Shown: one piece after another, positions 44,086-52,877 of the stretch
Layout of the letters: every line of letters starts with the position of its first letter
How positions within the stretch are numbered: position 1 is the first letter of the stretch
Assembly: GCA_900073065.1 (NCBI GenBank)
Contig: FJOG01000013.1
Span: forward strand, 1,139,130 to 1,203,129
Direction: 5' to 3'
From: Phialocephala subalpina
Lineage: Eukaryota; Ascomycota; Leotiomycetes; Helotiales; Mollisiaceae
Length of the DNA stretch: 64,000 nucleotides
The notes under the pieces: model-generated
Seen by the model: only the letters and a program-made list of their open reading frames with translations
Told to the model about the DNA's origin: nothing
Databases searched by the model: none
Made by a program: the position numbers and the translations under genes

Positions 44086-46584
44086 CTAATCCCGCAAACC
44101 AGGCTCGAATGCAATCTGCAATGTATACTCCGGCACCACGGGTGCTTCGTCATGATTCCTTACCAACGGCTCCATGATCTCCTCATTCATCAGCGTCTTC
44201 TTGAACTGATTGCAGAAAACAAAAGCATCGATCTCGCTTCCCGCTCCAGTAACCACAACCCGCTTGACCACTTTCAGCTGACCTTGTCGGTAGGCTCTGG
44301 CAAGCGCCTGCAGTTCCACGTTGTGATTCCACCAATAACTATCTTGAATGACAATCGACGCATCTGTGATGTTTAGGCCTAAAGAACCCGCTCCAGCACT
44401 GATGAGAAGAGGCTTGACGCATGTTGGTTGAGCAAAGTGCTTTCTGCTGGCCTCGCGATCTACAGTCTTCATTGTTCCATCGTACCGAAGGGTATCGACA
44501 TCGAGATACTTCTTCAGTGCTAGTGAGAGAATATCTAGGAACTTGACGAATGGCGAGAAGATAATAAACTTTTCACCAGGAAAGGCAGTCTTGAGCGTCT
44601 GGTATGCATCAAGAATTGCTTCCACTCGTCGAGAGTGACACATGAATGTAGGCTTGGTTATGGCAGCCAGCCAGCGTTCTCGCTCGGACTTGCTCTCATT
44701 TCTTGCGAATGCGTCAAGACGTGCAGACACCTCGAAGACCTCATCTTGCGTCATTATCGCTCGGAACACGGGGTCCTTCTCTGGCTGCCGAAGTGGCCCA
44801 GTACCCTGATCGCTATCACTCTCATCTCCTTGGGGTGGAATGTACTCGTCGTCGCTCGCCCCATCACCATACTCATCGTGAGCCACGATGCCATCCCCCT
44901 TTGGCGCCTTGAGGTCCTTGACATCGTTTTTGTCCAGATCGGTCGCACATTCTGGCATCTCCTCCGCATAAACCAAGCCCGACGGAATCTTCAATTTGTC
45001 TCGGTCTTCTTCCGTCAACTTATACAGCTGAGGGTGTAGAGATACCAATTGAGCCTTGACGAGCCAGGTAAAAGGATCACCGTCTCCTTCGTCGACCACT
45101 TGTAGAGCTGCTCTTGCCTGCATACACTTCCGATATCTTGCCAACATTTTCCCAATGATAATATCAGAAAACCAGTCCAACTCGAATTTTTTCTCCCATG
45201 AAACACAACCCTTCAACTTGAGGAGGGAACCTGGCCGAGCAATGAAGCAAGCTAACAGTAATCGCTGCAATGTTATGATTCTTTCCATGTCTGGATCATC
45301 CGGTTGTCCATCGTATCCAATGACCTGGAAGAATCTTTTGAAAGCTGCTTTAGACTGAAAAGGGTGCCCTTTCAAGAGCAACAAGGCAGATTGGATATCC
45401 GACCACTTATTGGCAAGGAACGTTCCGGATAGTCCTATCACAGCTTTGTAGTACAATGCTGCGATAGCTGCGTAACGTTTTCCCTTCCCATTCTCCACAT
45501 TCTTGATTCGATGGGCTTCATCTAGCACCAATCTCTTTATGGGAAGGCCGAGAAGGCGCCACATGTCGGAATGAAGAGCACATGTAGGTCTCGTGGGTAT
45601 CGGTCTGCTGCTGTCGCTGAGGTGAAGGCCAAGCTTCCGGGGCCAGTCCTCCATTTTTCGATATTGGGATTGCACGAATTCGTACGAGCAGATGACAACA
45701 TCCGCACCAATAGCGAGTAACTCGTGTGCTGTTACATTTGACCGATCAAGAACGTAGGTCTTGAGGCCACTTTCACCCTGTACTGGTGTTAGAATCGTGG
45801 CTCACGATCAAGGGATAGCTAACATACCTCTTTGAAGACTCGTGCAATTTCATCAACCCACTGCCCTACGACCGATTTTGGGCAGACGACCAGTGAGAAG
45901 GATCCTGGCTCATTCTTTGCACTTAAAAGTTCTAATATCGTCATGATGGTTTTTCCTAAACCCATCTCATCACCGCATAGGGCCCCTGCAAACTTCGACT
46001 TGCATAGGTGATGCAACTGTGCCGCGCCTTTCAGCTGCCACGGGTGGGGAGTAATCTGAAACTCCGGAGGTATTTCCATAGGTGGTACGTTGTGCAAGAC
46101 GGCCTAATCATTGTCAGCATCTGTGAGATTGGAAATATCTGTAAGAGGAAAGACTGACAATCTCCAACACCCATTCCTCGCCGAAGTATTCAGTGTATCT
46201 CGGATGTTCGACTACACCGTCGTGTTCGATCTCAAGGTGCTGCCATCCCCATCTCACCTTCGTGATATCGGTATTGGTTCTAACGCTGCTGCAAGACTCG
46301 CTGCCACTGTCGTCAGACTCGCTATCATCGTCACTCACGGTGGGTGCGATTTCAACTCCAGCTTCGCGTGCAGCAGCCTCCGCCTCTGCGGTCTGGACTT
46401 CCAACCAGAATCTATGCTTCTTCCCATCAATTATGGTCTCTACTTCTTTGCGGATGCCAGAGAACACGGTTTTGATATCGGCATGCTTGACTTGCAGGCT
46501 GCGAAGTGATGCTGTTATGTTGAGGATGCTGTCTTGACCTTGTTTTTGGTCAGGTAGTTCGAGTCCATCTTCATCTATTGCCAT
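44086..46584 (-). CDS. SNF2-family ATPase/helicase of the island (protein B)
   Basis: Exons 46584-46159, 46103-45828 and 45777-44086 (introns 55 and 50 nt) give 797 residues. ATG 46584 is the first good start. Residues 1-142 are an acidic region of unknown type. The helicase core follows: motif I GDEMGLGKT (about 186-194), Ia VVCPKSVVGQW, II LVLDEAHRIKN (DEAH about 321), III GLSGTFLANKW, then an insert of about 120 acidic residues (DEYGDGASDDEYIPPQGDESDSD), and motifs IV-VI (KFIIFSPFVKFLDI, SAGAGSLGLNITDAS, RAYRQGQ). SNF2 ATPases translocate on double-stranded DNA and remodel or displace bound proteins; the order of motifs matches Rad5/Rad16-like members but without a visible RING. Palindromes lie in intron 2, in exon 3 (read as IVAHD) and 14 bp beyond the stop. 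Confidence 0.85.
44875..44889. repeat. palindrome 5, centre AGC
   Basis: ATCGTG-AGC-CACGAT. It lies in exon 3 of the SNF2 gene and is read on the minus strand as Ile-Val-Ala-His-Asp, in the acidic insert. Confidence 0.95.
45794..45808. repeat. palindrome 6, centre GCT
   Basis: ATCGTG-GCT-CACGAT. It lies within the 50-nt intron 45778-45827 of the SNF2 gene. Confidence 0.95.
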
Positions 46585-46970
46585 GATCACGGTCGTTCCG
46601 CTTTTGAGAGCTTTCGTGAAAAATGGTGAGAGAAGTTCTGGTAACTGGTACGATCGTAGGTAGTTGGATCGAGCTTGATGATGTTGATGAGGTGAAGGAA
46701 GCTAGGAAGAAGGACGCAGGATTGAATGGGGAAATATGCAAAGGTGAATGTCTGCAATCAAAGACACGGCATGGACACTTGAGGATCCGAATAAATTTTG
46801 CGGAGTATTAATTTGTTTCTTGTGTCTTAACTTCTTGAATTGATGAGTAAGGTCACGTAGAAGAATAGTGTATGACATGTCTAGAACGCTTTTGAATATT
46901 GTCTTATAGTACAGTACCGCCCCCATGCATCAGGGCAACCCCTACGGCAGCGATACAGCTTCTTCTCCTC

Positions 46971-46985
46971 ATCGTGGTTCACGAT
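46971..46985. repeat. palindrome 7, centre GTT
   Basis: ATCGTG-GTT-CACGAT. It lies between gene C (3' side) and the start of the SNF2 gene. Confidence 0.95.
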
Positions 46986-47088
46986 CAGAAGATACAATCA
47001 ATGACTGACCTCTTCACTCTCCTTCCCCGATACGGCTTTGCCCGTCTGCGCCCACTTGCCATGCCTCTGCTAACAACTCTGCGGCACT

Positions 47089-47895
47089 TCAAGCAGCTGC
47101 TTTCCCTTTCCCCTTCCTGTCTCGGCTGCCCGAGGTACTGCTCAGGACTTCGTTCTCCCTATCGATGTTCTGGACGTTCCTACGATTATCCTTATCCCTC
47201 CTGACTCTCAATTCTTCAAGGTGCTCTTGCCATTTGATCTCAAACTCGCGGACTGCCTCATGCAGTCCTACAGTTGTGTCGGGCATCTCCTTCAATATAC
47301 CCTCTTCCCATTGAGCTGCTTCCTTCATTTTCTGGGCTTTGTTTGAGGGTTCAGCTTGTTCTAGATCTGCATCATCGAAATTGAATGCAAGCCCTGGAAT
47401 AGGCCCACCTAATGCTGTTAGCAATTGTCCAAGTAAAAAAATGCCATGAATGATTTACTTACGAGCGCCACGCACTTCTCTTTTGGGTAACCACATGTCG
47501 TTATCAATGGCCACCTCTGGACCTGCACAACGATCTGCCAGTTCATCCATCTTGGCTAGCAGAAGTTCTTGCTGTTCTGGGGATAAATGCTTGACCACCT
47601 TGCCATCGTGGCTCACGATGAGCCCACGGATTTGGAACATCAATCCTGCCGTTTCGATATCCATTGCCACACGACGAGGTTTGCTTTGGATGACTGGCCG
47701 CATATTGAAACTGTCAACTATTTTGATGATCTTCTGAGTTTCCTCCTTGACTTCCGCTTCTTGACTCGTGGTGTCACGCCGAGCTTCTCGATACCGGTTG
47801 ATTTTGTCCGTAATCTCAGCGAGACTTCGTACAGCCTTTAGGATAGTCTCTCTCTCGTCCTCGTCCATTCGCTGAATTCTGCCTGTGCTATCCAT
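47089..47895 (-). CDS. unrecognised island protein C
   Basis: Exons 47895-47463 and 47414-47089 (48-nt intron, donor GTAAGT, CTAACAG acceptor) give 252 residues. No family is recognised. The first half is helical and charged (RIQRMDEDERETILKAV, INRYREARRD), likely coiled-coil. A short ordered part follows (RRVAMDIETAGLMFQIRGLI). The C-terminal half contains LGGPIPGLAFNFDDADLEQ and a long Glu/Lys/Arg helix, ending in a basic GKGKAAA tail. A palindrome lies in exon 1 and is translated as IVSHD. It shares strand with the SNF2 gene, 504 bp upstream of its start, and is divergent from gene D. Confidence 0.65.
47605..47619. repeat. palindrome 8, centre GCT
   Basis: ATCGTG-GCT-CACGAT. It lies in exon 1 of gene C and is read on the minus strand as Ile-Val-Ser-His-Asp. 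Confidence 0.95.
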
Positions 47896-48326
47896 TGCTA
47901 TAATTTTGACGTTGTAACAGAGGCCGATTGTGTCAAGGCGGGTATTCGGATTTGGAATTCACAAAGAGGAAGAGTGGGAATTTGATAGTGAGTTTATGTT
48001 GTTGTGACCATCAGATTGAAAGAATTGAGCTTTATGATGTCGTGGCTGCATAAATTCACCTTCAATGTTGGAAAGTTGTAGGGAATCTAGAGCCTCTTCA
48101 CGAAAACCACTCCAACACCTAGGTCCTTGATCTTAATTTCCTTACCCCACGCAACCCATTTCTCGATCCTCGAGATCTGCAGGCAACCTCTGCATACTCT
48201 GGTCTTCCTCGCCTTCTTTTGCTGCCTCTTACATCATTCTCGAACAAAGACGTACAGATCTATTGCAGTTCTGCTACCGTCTTGCAAGCCTCACCTTCGA
48301 AACCGCGCTTCACGCTCAAGTGTGGA

Positions 48327-48341
48327 ATCGTGCATCACGAT
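48327..48341. repeat. palindrome 9, centre CAT
   Basis: ATCGTG-CAT-CACGAT. It lies in the divergent promoter or leader region between genes C and D. Confidence 0.95.
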
Positions 48342-48580
48342 CAAGAGAACTTCCGGCTTTATTCTGCGCTCAGATCTTGTATCTGAATCCTACAGCTCAT
48401 TTAAGTCTTCAGGATCACCAGCGGTAAGCAGAATTTACCTTTATACCGACACTCAACTGATCATAAAAGTACAGCGACCGAATTTAGGCCATCACTTTCT
48501 ACCTTCTCACTACAAGCTGAATCGTTTTCGCCCACATCGATCCGATAATTTCTTCTACGCCCATTTCGATTTTTTGAAGC

Positions 48581-48595
48581 ATCGTGAGCCACGAT
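48581..48595. repeat. palindrome 10, centre AGC
   Basis: ATCGTG-AGC-CACGAT. It lies 25 bp before the ATG of gene D. Confidence 0.95.
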
Positions 48596-48620
48596 TACAG
48601 TCGACTTGCAAGATTACACC

Positions 48621-50057
48621 ATGTCAAAGCAACTGACGGGATGGGTTTTCAACCACAGAGGCTACGGATTCCAGTACCATATCCAGAATCGGCAAGAGAA
48701 TATGGTGATACTTGGATTCCCGTGGACCTCAACGCCGGTTGCCAAGGGGCTCAATGCATTGAAGCACAGACAGATAAAGCCCGTGGAGTTTCACCCAATT
48801 CCTGAGGAGCTGGCCGAGGCTGACGAAACCACGAGGAGATTTCTCGTAGTGGGTCTTGCACCATGGAACCAGGACTTGGTGAACACTGCTCAAGGGCCTC
48901 TGATGGCGACAGCAAATGGCAAAGCCGTTCCCAAGGGTGAGGCTGTTGGTCTCCTTCTTCCTAAGACCCCACTGGCTGTGCCCAACGGAGAATTCTACAA
49001 AGTGGTTGTAGAGATCAGTGAGAAGAAGCTAGAGAGCATTGTTATGGGTTTGATGATCCACAGAGGCAATGGGAAGCTGTGTGAGGCGCTTCATTGGGAC
49101 GCAAAAGACACCTTCTTCTTTTCAGAATTCCGCGATGAGGCGACGGCACTAGCCGCGAGGTCGAAGTCATGGAGCGAGAAGGTCCGCACGATGAAGATGA
49201 AGCTACTGTATCCGGAGAAGACGCAAGGAGAATTGTCCCAGAAGGAACTGAAGCCAAGACAGGGCCGAGGAGGAGCGATGGTCATCAGCAGAGCAGAGGT
49301 CGATTTCGGCAACAAGTTGAGGATGTTGAGTGCAGTTCACAAGCTCGAGCCAACTAATCAGGATGTCCTGGTTGCGATCGACAAGCTTCTTGCCAGCGAG
49401 GATAAGTCTTTGTTGCTGCCGAGCTTCAAGGAACTCGTGGAATTCGCGAATCATGAGATGCCCCTTTCGCTCGAGGTTGCCGACGCCGTTGCTGCTCAGG
49501 CCAAGTCATCGTGGCCCACGATGACAATCTCACCTGCCAATTTATTGCTTCTGAAGCGGGGCATGCAACTGGGGAAGATATCTGTTGATATCCGTACTCT
49601 CAAGGACTTCCTTAGCCAAGGGGATTACTGGATGGGGGTGCTTGGAGGAGGGAAGGTCAAGGAAGAGAGGCTCATCAAACTGGTCCAGGTGGTCATTGGT
49701 GGAGTCCAAGTCATTCAGAAGTCACAAGGTCCGATGATGCTGGCAGAGGTGCAGAAGGATGAGAGTTTGGCTTTGCTAGGAGGAGTTGGCCAAGCCCTGA
49801 GAACTATCTCAACTCATGTCAAGGACTCCCAGTTGGCGCTTATTGATCAGGCTGGTTCACAGGCAACAACTCTTTCGATGGAGGACGTTGCTGATGCGTT
49901 TGCTACTGCAATTGATGCAGACACAGGAAAATTGGCGTACGGGCAAGGTATGAGACTCGTCAGCAAGGAAATGGTGCAGGTTATGGAAGGGATTCACGAA
50001 TCTCTGGATGAGGTTATTTCTCTCCTTGAAAAGGCTGGTATTCATGAACGTACCTAG
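48621..50057 (+). CDS. unrecognised island protein D
   Basis: A single frame gives 478 residues from ATG 48621 (MSKQLTGWVFNHRGYGFQYH). The upstream frame to 48606 starts with a non-ATG codon. I recognise no domain. The N-terminal 180 residues look globular (RQENMVILGFPWTSTPVAKG, RFLVVGLAPWNQDLVN, FYKVVVEISEKKLESIVMGL). The C-terminal half is helix-rich (VGGVQ-type heptads near LLLLKRGMQLGKISVDIRTL and STHVKDSQLALIDQAGS). Two palindromes lie upstream (48327, 48581) and one inside (49508), where it is read in another frame as SSWPTM. The 3' end is 300 bp from gene E. Typical fungal codon use and the long open frame make it a real gene. Confidence 0.75.
   Translation: MSKQLTGWVFNHRGYGFQYHIQNRQENMVILGFPWTSTPVAKGLNALKHRQIKPVEFHPIPEELAEADETTRRFLVVGLAPWNQDLVNTAQGPLMATANGKAVPKGEAVGLLLPKTPLAVPNGEFYKVVVEISEKKLESIVMGLMIHRGNGKLCEALHWDAKDTFFFSEFRDEATALAARSKSWSEKVRTMKMKLLYPEKTQGELSQKELKPRQGRGGAMVISRAEVDFGNKLRMLSAVHKLEPTNQDVLVAIDKLLASEDKSLLLPSFKELVEFANHEMPLSLEVADAVAAQAKSSWPTMTISPANLLLLKRGMQLGKISVDIRTLKDFLSQGDYWMGVLGGGKVKEERLIKLVQVVIGGVQVIQKSQGPMMLAEVQKDESLALLGGVGQALRTISTHVKDSQLALIDQAGSQATTLSMEDVADAFATAIDADTGKLAYGQGMRLVSKEMVQVMEGIHESLDEVISLLEKAGIHERT
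49508..49522. repeat. palindrome 11, centre GCC
   Basis: ATCGTG-GCC-CACGAT. It lies inside the coding region of gene D and is read as Ser-Ser-Trp-Pro-Thr-Met, a different frame from the other exonic copies. Confidence 0.95.
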
Positions 50058-50360
50058 ATTACTTCTCATGGGTCAATGAATTGCCTGCCTCAGAGAGCTA
50101 AATGACCTAATTAATGTTTCAAGGACACATGCGATCTTTCCTCTCTTCGATTTTTGCCTCTCACATTTACAACTTCTCACCCCCATGCTAATAAAGTGAG
50201 CTTCTCACCTTCGCCATCATCTCTACTGCTTCAATACTTTGCTCCACTCAAGAAAACTTCCAACCTGCGTATACCTCTCCACAACTACCCCGATCTTGAC
50301 CAATTCGGCACTCACCATCACGCCATCTTCATTCAACATCAGGAGAACGTGGATCTTGCA

Positions 50361-51258
50361 ATGGCTCCAACTCTGAGTCTAGTTGAACTGCACACGGCAA
50401 GAAGGGCGGAGGTCTTGGCGACGATCAAGCACGTCAAAGAGAACGGAGAGAGCGATCTCATGAAGTTTCTGAACAAGGAAAGAAGAAAAGTGAGCGCAAT
50501 ACTGCTCCCATCGTGAGCCACGATCGCTGACCATATTCAGAGGCAGAATGATCCCAAGTACCAGCAAAATAAAGACATTTCCGAAAAAGCGCAGTCCGAC
50601 CATGAAGATGATTCAGAAGAAGACGAAGACGGGGACGAAGTTGACGGAATAATTGTTGTCAGTGTTGAGCTTGCCGACGGACAGAGAGACGTGGACTTCG
50701 AAAAGCTGGTTCCTAAGCGATTTGCTGAATCAAAAGCACCAGCATTTGACATGAACTTCCGAGCCAACACAAGCAGAATTACAGGGGGACAAAGATGGCA
50801 GATGTTGATAGACAAGCTTGTCAGTAAATATTCTCTTCATCGTGAGCCACGATAAACTAATCAGAGTACACAAGGAACGCAACGCCGGTCGTCCCTCACG
50901 AGTACTCAAAGATCTACCACCATTGAAGCCAAAGCAGCCGAGATACAGAGATATTGAGGACCCAGAGGGTGACCATATTGGCGATGAGGTAGATGGCAAG
51001 ATGTGCAGGGAGAAATTAGAGGAAGAAGAGAGTCAGCAGCCCATCACGGAAGCTGGGGCTGAAGCTACTGACATCGAGATGGCGGGAGAGATTGGAGAAA
51101 ACGGCAGTGAGGATTTGGTGAAGGCTAAGGAATTCAATGACGAGGCTGCTGATACAGAGATGGTTGGTGCAACTGCGGCAGAAGCAAATGAGGATGATAT
51201 GCCTACTGGAGGTGAAACATGGTTCGGAGCGGATTATGAAGACATGGACTTCAACTGA
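50361..51258 (+). CDS. unrecognised acidic island protein E
   Basis: Exon 1 is 50361-50489 and exon 2 starts at 50541 (intron 51 nt, donor GTGAGC). Exon 2 reads to a GTCAGT donor at 50820, and an acceptor CTAATCAG ends at 50864. With these sites the downstream part would read 30 residues and stop. The convincing coding frame after the acceptor (RVHKERNAGRPSRVLKDLPP, then an acidic tail to 51258) is shifted by one base, so the second donor is uncertain or the gene carries a frameshift. Visible features are a helical N-terminus (LHTARRAEVLATIKHVKENG), an acidic patch (DHEDDSEEDEDGDEVDG) and a Glu/Asp-rich C-terminus ending DYEDMDFN. Family unknown. Each of the two introns carries a palindrome just before the branch site; another lies 3'. 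Confidence 0.55.
50510..50524. repeat. palindrome 12, centre AGC
   Basis: ATCGTG-AGC-CACGAT. It lies in the first intron of gene E, immediately before the CGCTGAC branch-like site. Confidence 0.95.
50839..50853. repeat. palindrome 13, centre AGC
   Basis: ATCGTG-AGC-CACGAT. It lies in the second intron region of gene E, directly before the AAACTAATCAG branch/acceptor. Confidence 0.95.
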
Positions 51259-51444
51259 TCGGCCTCCAGTATACTGATGAGACTGATGGGCGCTGCAGGA
51301 CTCGCCGAAATCTTTCCGACCGTAAATAAAGAACATCACTTAGACCAAGAAGTAGTAAATAAATTTACAGATCAATGACTGAACCACGAAATTCCTTCTT
51401 TCTCTGTAACAAGTCTGGGTTTCTGGGAGGCATGACTGTTGCTC

Positions 51445-51459
51445 ATCGTGGGTCACGAT
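51445..51459. repeat. palindrome 14, centre GGT
   Basis: ATCGTG-GGT-CACGAT. It lies downstream of gene E, about 80 bp before the RPS12-like start region at the right edge of the island. Confidence 0.95.
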
Positions 51460-51534
51460 GAGCTGCTCCAATTATGTATCTGAGCCCCGTCAGACAACGG
51501 TGGGGATTAGCTAGGACTATCACATATCAAAGTT

Positions 51535-51600
51535 TGAGCTTACCATCTTGTTGTGGTGGATATCTTCAGGTCCTCGAAGAATTGGTTATTGGGAAGAGAT
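51535..51600 (-). pseudogene. diverged second copy of the RPS12 start region
   Basis: On the minus strand the sequence around the ATG at 51545-51543 resembles the functional RPS12 start: TTCTTCGAGGA, a CTGA step, GATATC, CAACAAAGATG or CAACAAGATG, and then an immediate GTAAG donor after the ATG. The similarity covers about 45 nt of the leader. Downstream of the donor the sequence no longer matches intron 1 or exon 2 and runs into the island. It is best explained as the original RPS12 5' end, separated from the gene body by the island. A weaker alternative is another gene whose first exon is also only an ATG. Confidence 0.55.
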
Positions 51601-52087
51601 TTGGAGGCAAGCGACGATGTATTGTGCGGTCCTGCAAGCGAGCGAAATTTCGCGCTAATGCAGGTAGTCAGACCAAACCAGATACAGTTAGCGCCCACTC
51701 ACCCTCCAAATCCACGAAAATCATCTCGAACTTTTCTTTCTGCTTTGACAACCAACCTCGATAACATCCACCACTCCACACAAAAGTTCATCTCGAGGTA
51801 TGTATTACCCTTACGAATCCTTCGAAGGTCCTTCATGATAGGCAGAGGGAGAAATCGACATCTACTCAATCTGCGACGGAACCTGAGCGCCTGGAAGAAA
51901 TTCGAGCTGCGATGTGACCTTCGCGATTGAAAGATGTCGACACTACTCTTCTCTATACGACGAGCTGAAGAACCCTCTTGTCAATCATGAGGGCACTCTC
52001 CACGCTCAGAGCCCATGAAGGCTAACATCCAGCTTTCGCAGATACCTCATATCCAATTTCACGATCTGAGAATCTCAATCCGACAAA
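51601..52087. promoter_or_regulatory. likely original divergent promoter region of RPS12 and uS8
   Basis: The interval separates the RPS12-like start (minus strand) from the uS8 ATG (plus strand). No coding frame is convincing. If the island inserted into RPS12, this would be the ancestral shared promoter, now driving only uS8. Confidence 0.4.
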
Positions 52088-52877
52088 ATGGTTAAGACCT
52101 CCGTCCTCAACGATGCGCTCAATGCCATCAACAACGCCGAGAAGTCCGGAAAGCGACAAGTCCTGATCCGACCATCCTCCAAGGTCATCGTCAAGTTCCT
52201 CAGCGTCATGCAGAAGCACGGTATGTCGGAAGAATATTTCGTTTCGTTCCGCCATTCGGCATGATAACTAGATGACGGTCTCACAAACACAACGACCATA
52301 GTCCTTTAAGTTGCCGATATATCAAGTGCGAGGATCTTACACGTTCTCTGATTTTCTCTCCTGACGTTACACGTTTAATCTTTCGCAACATACTGACTTC
52401 TTCTGAAGGCTACATTGGTGAATTTGAGGAGTAAGTCCCTGCCCTCTCTTCTCTTTACTCGGATGTTGGCTGATGAGAATCCAAGGGTTGATGATCACCG
52501 ATCTGTAAGTACTCTAGCTGCGCTCCAGACGCAATCTCAAGACATGCATTCTTGTTCTTGAAACATACGAAAGCAGTAAACTGACTCCGAGGTTTTGATG
52601 AACAGGGCAAGATTGTCATCCAACTGAACGGCCGGTAAGAGATATCTGCTTCCTGCGAATTGTGCACCTGCTAACGCTACATGATAGCCTCAACAAAACC
52701 GGTGTCATCTCCCCAAGATACAACGTCCGCCTCGGTGAGCTCGAGAAGTGGGTCGTCAAGCTTCTGCCATCTCGTCAATTCGGTTACATTGTTCTTACCA
52801 CCTCGGCCGGTATCATGGACCACGAGGAGGCAAGACGCAAGCACGTTGCCGGAAAGATCATCGGTTTCTTCTACTAG
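52088..52877 (+). CDS. RPS22: 40S ribosomal protein uS8 (S22/S15A)
   Basis: Exons 52088-52220, 52409-52430, 52486-52504, 52606-52634 and 52688-52877 give 130 residues, the exact family length. The three middle exons are only 22, 19 and 29 nt and are placed by perfect phase and family sequence ([20 protein letters not shown]). The N-terminus [20 protein letters not shown] and the C-terminus [19 protein letters not shown] are canonical. uS8 binds the central domain of 18S rRNA. Intron 1 (188 nt) is the longest, as often in ribosomal-protein genes. Confidence 0.96.

Larger units (their letters stand above)
41313..51500. mobile_element. putative mobile/selfish island of about 10.2 kb
   Basis: The boundaries are inferred. 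Left is the end of the 250-bp duplication (41312/41313). Right lies between the last palindrome (51459) and the RPS12-like start region (about 51535). Inside are five genes (41314-43378, 44086-46584, 47089-47895, 48621-50057, 50361-51258), fourteen ATCGTG-NNN-CACGAT palindromes, one RIP-mutated gene fragment and a (TTGG)6 run. Flanks on both sides are housekeeping ribosomal-protein genes. One gene is an SNF2 ATPase; the leftmost has a helix-turn-helix-like N-terminus and is cut at the boundary. No transposase or tyrosine recombinase signature and no terminal inverted repeat were recognised, so the class of element is unknown. It could also be a resident block of fast-evolving genes. Confidence 0.5.

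Noticed and set aside
48127..48636. 169-codon plus-strand frame upstream of island gene D
   Set aside because: Composition is not protein-like and it ends just inside gene D in another frame; it is probably leader DNA.
41735..51459. Palindromes explained as a conserved peptide (IVSHD or IVAHD)
   Set aside because: Most copies are in introns or untranslated DNA and one exonic copy is read in another frame, so the constraint is on DNA.
41735..51459. Palindromes as a CRISPR-like array or as introner elements
   Set aside because: Spacing is irregular and hundreds of bases wide, with genes between. The copies are only 15 bp and are not whole introns.
41313..51500. Island as a Starship or a standard DNA transposon
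   Set aside because: No DUF3435 tyrosine recombinase, recognisable DDE transposase, terminal inverted repeats or target-site duplication could be seen; the size is also small for a Starship.
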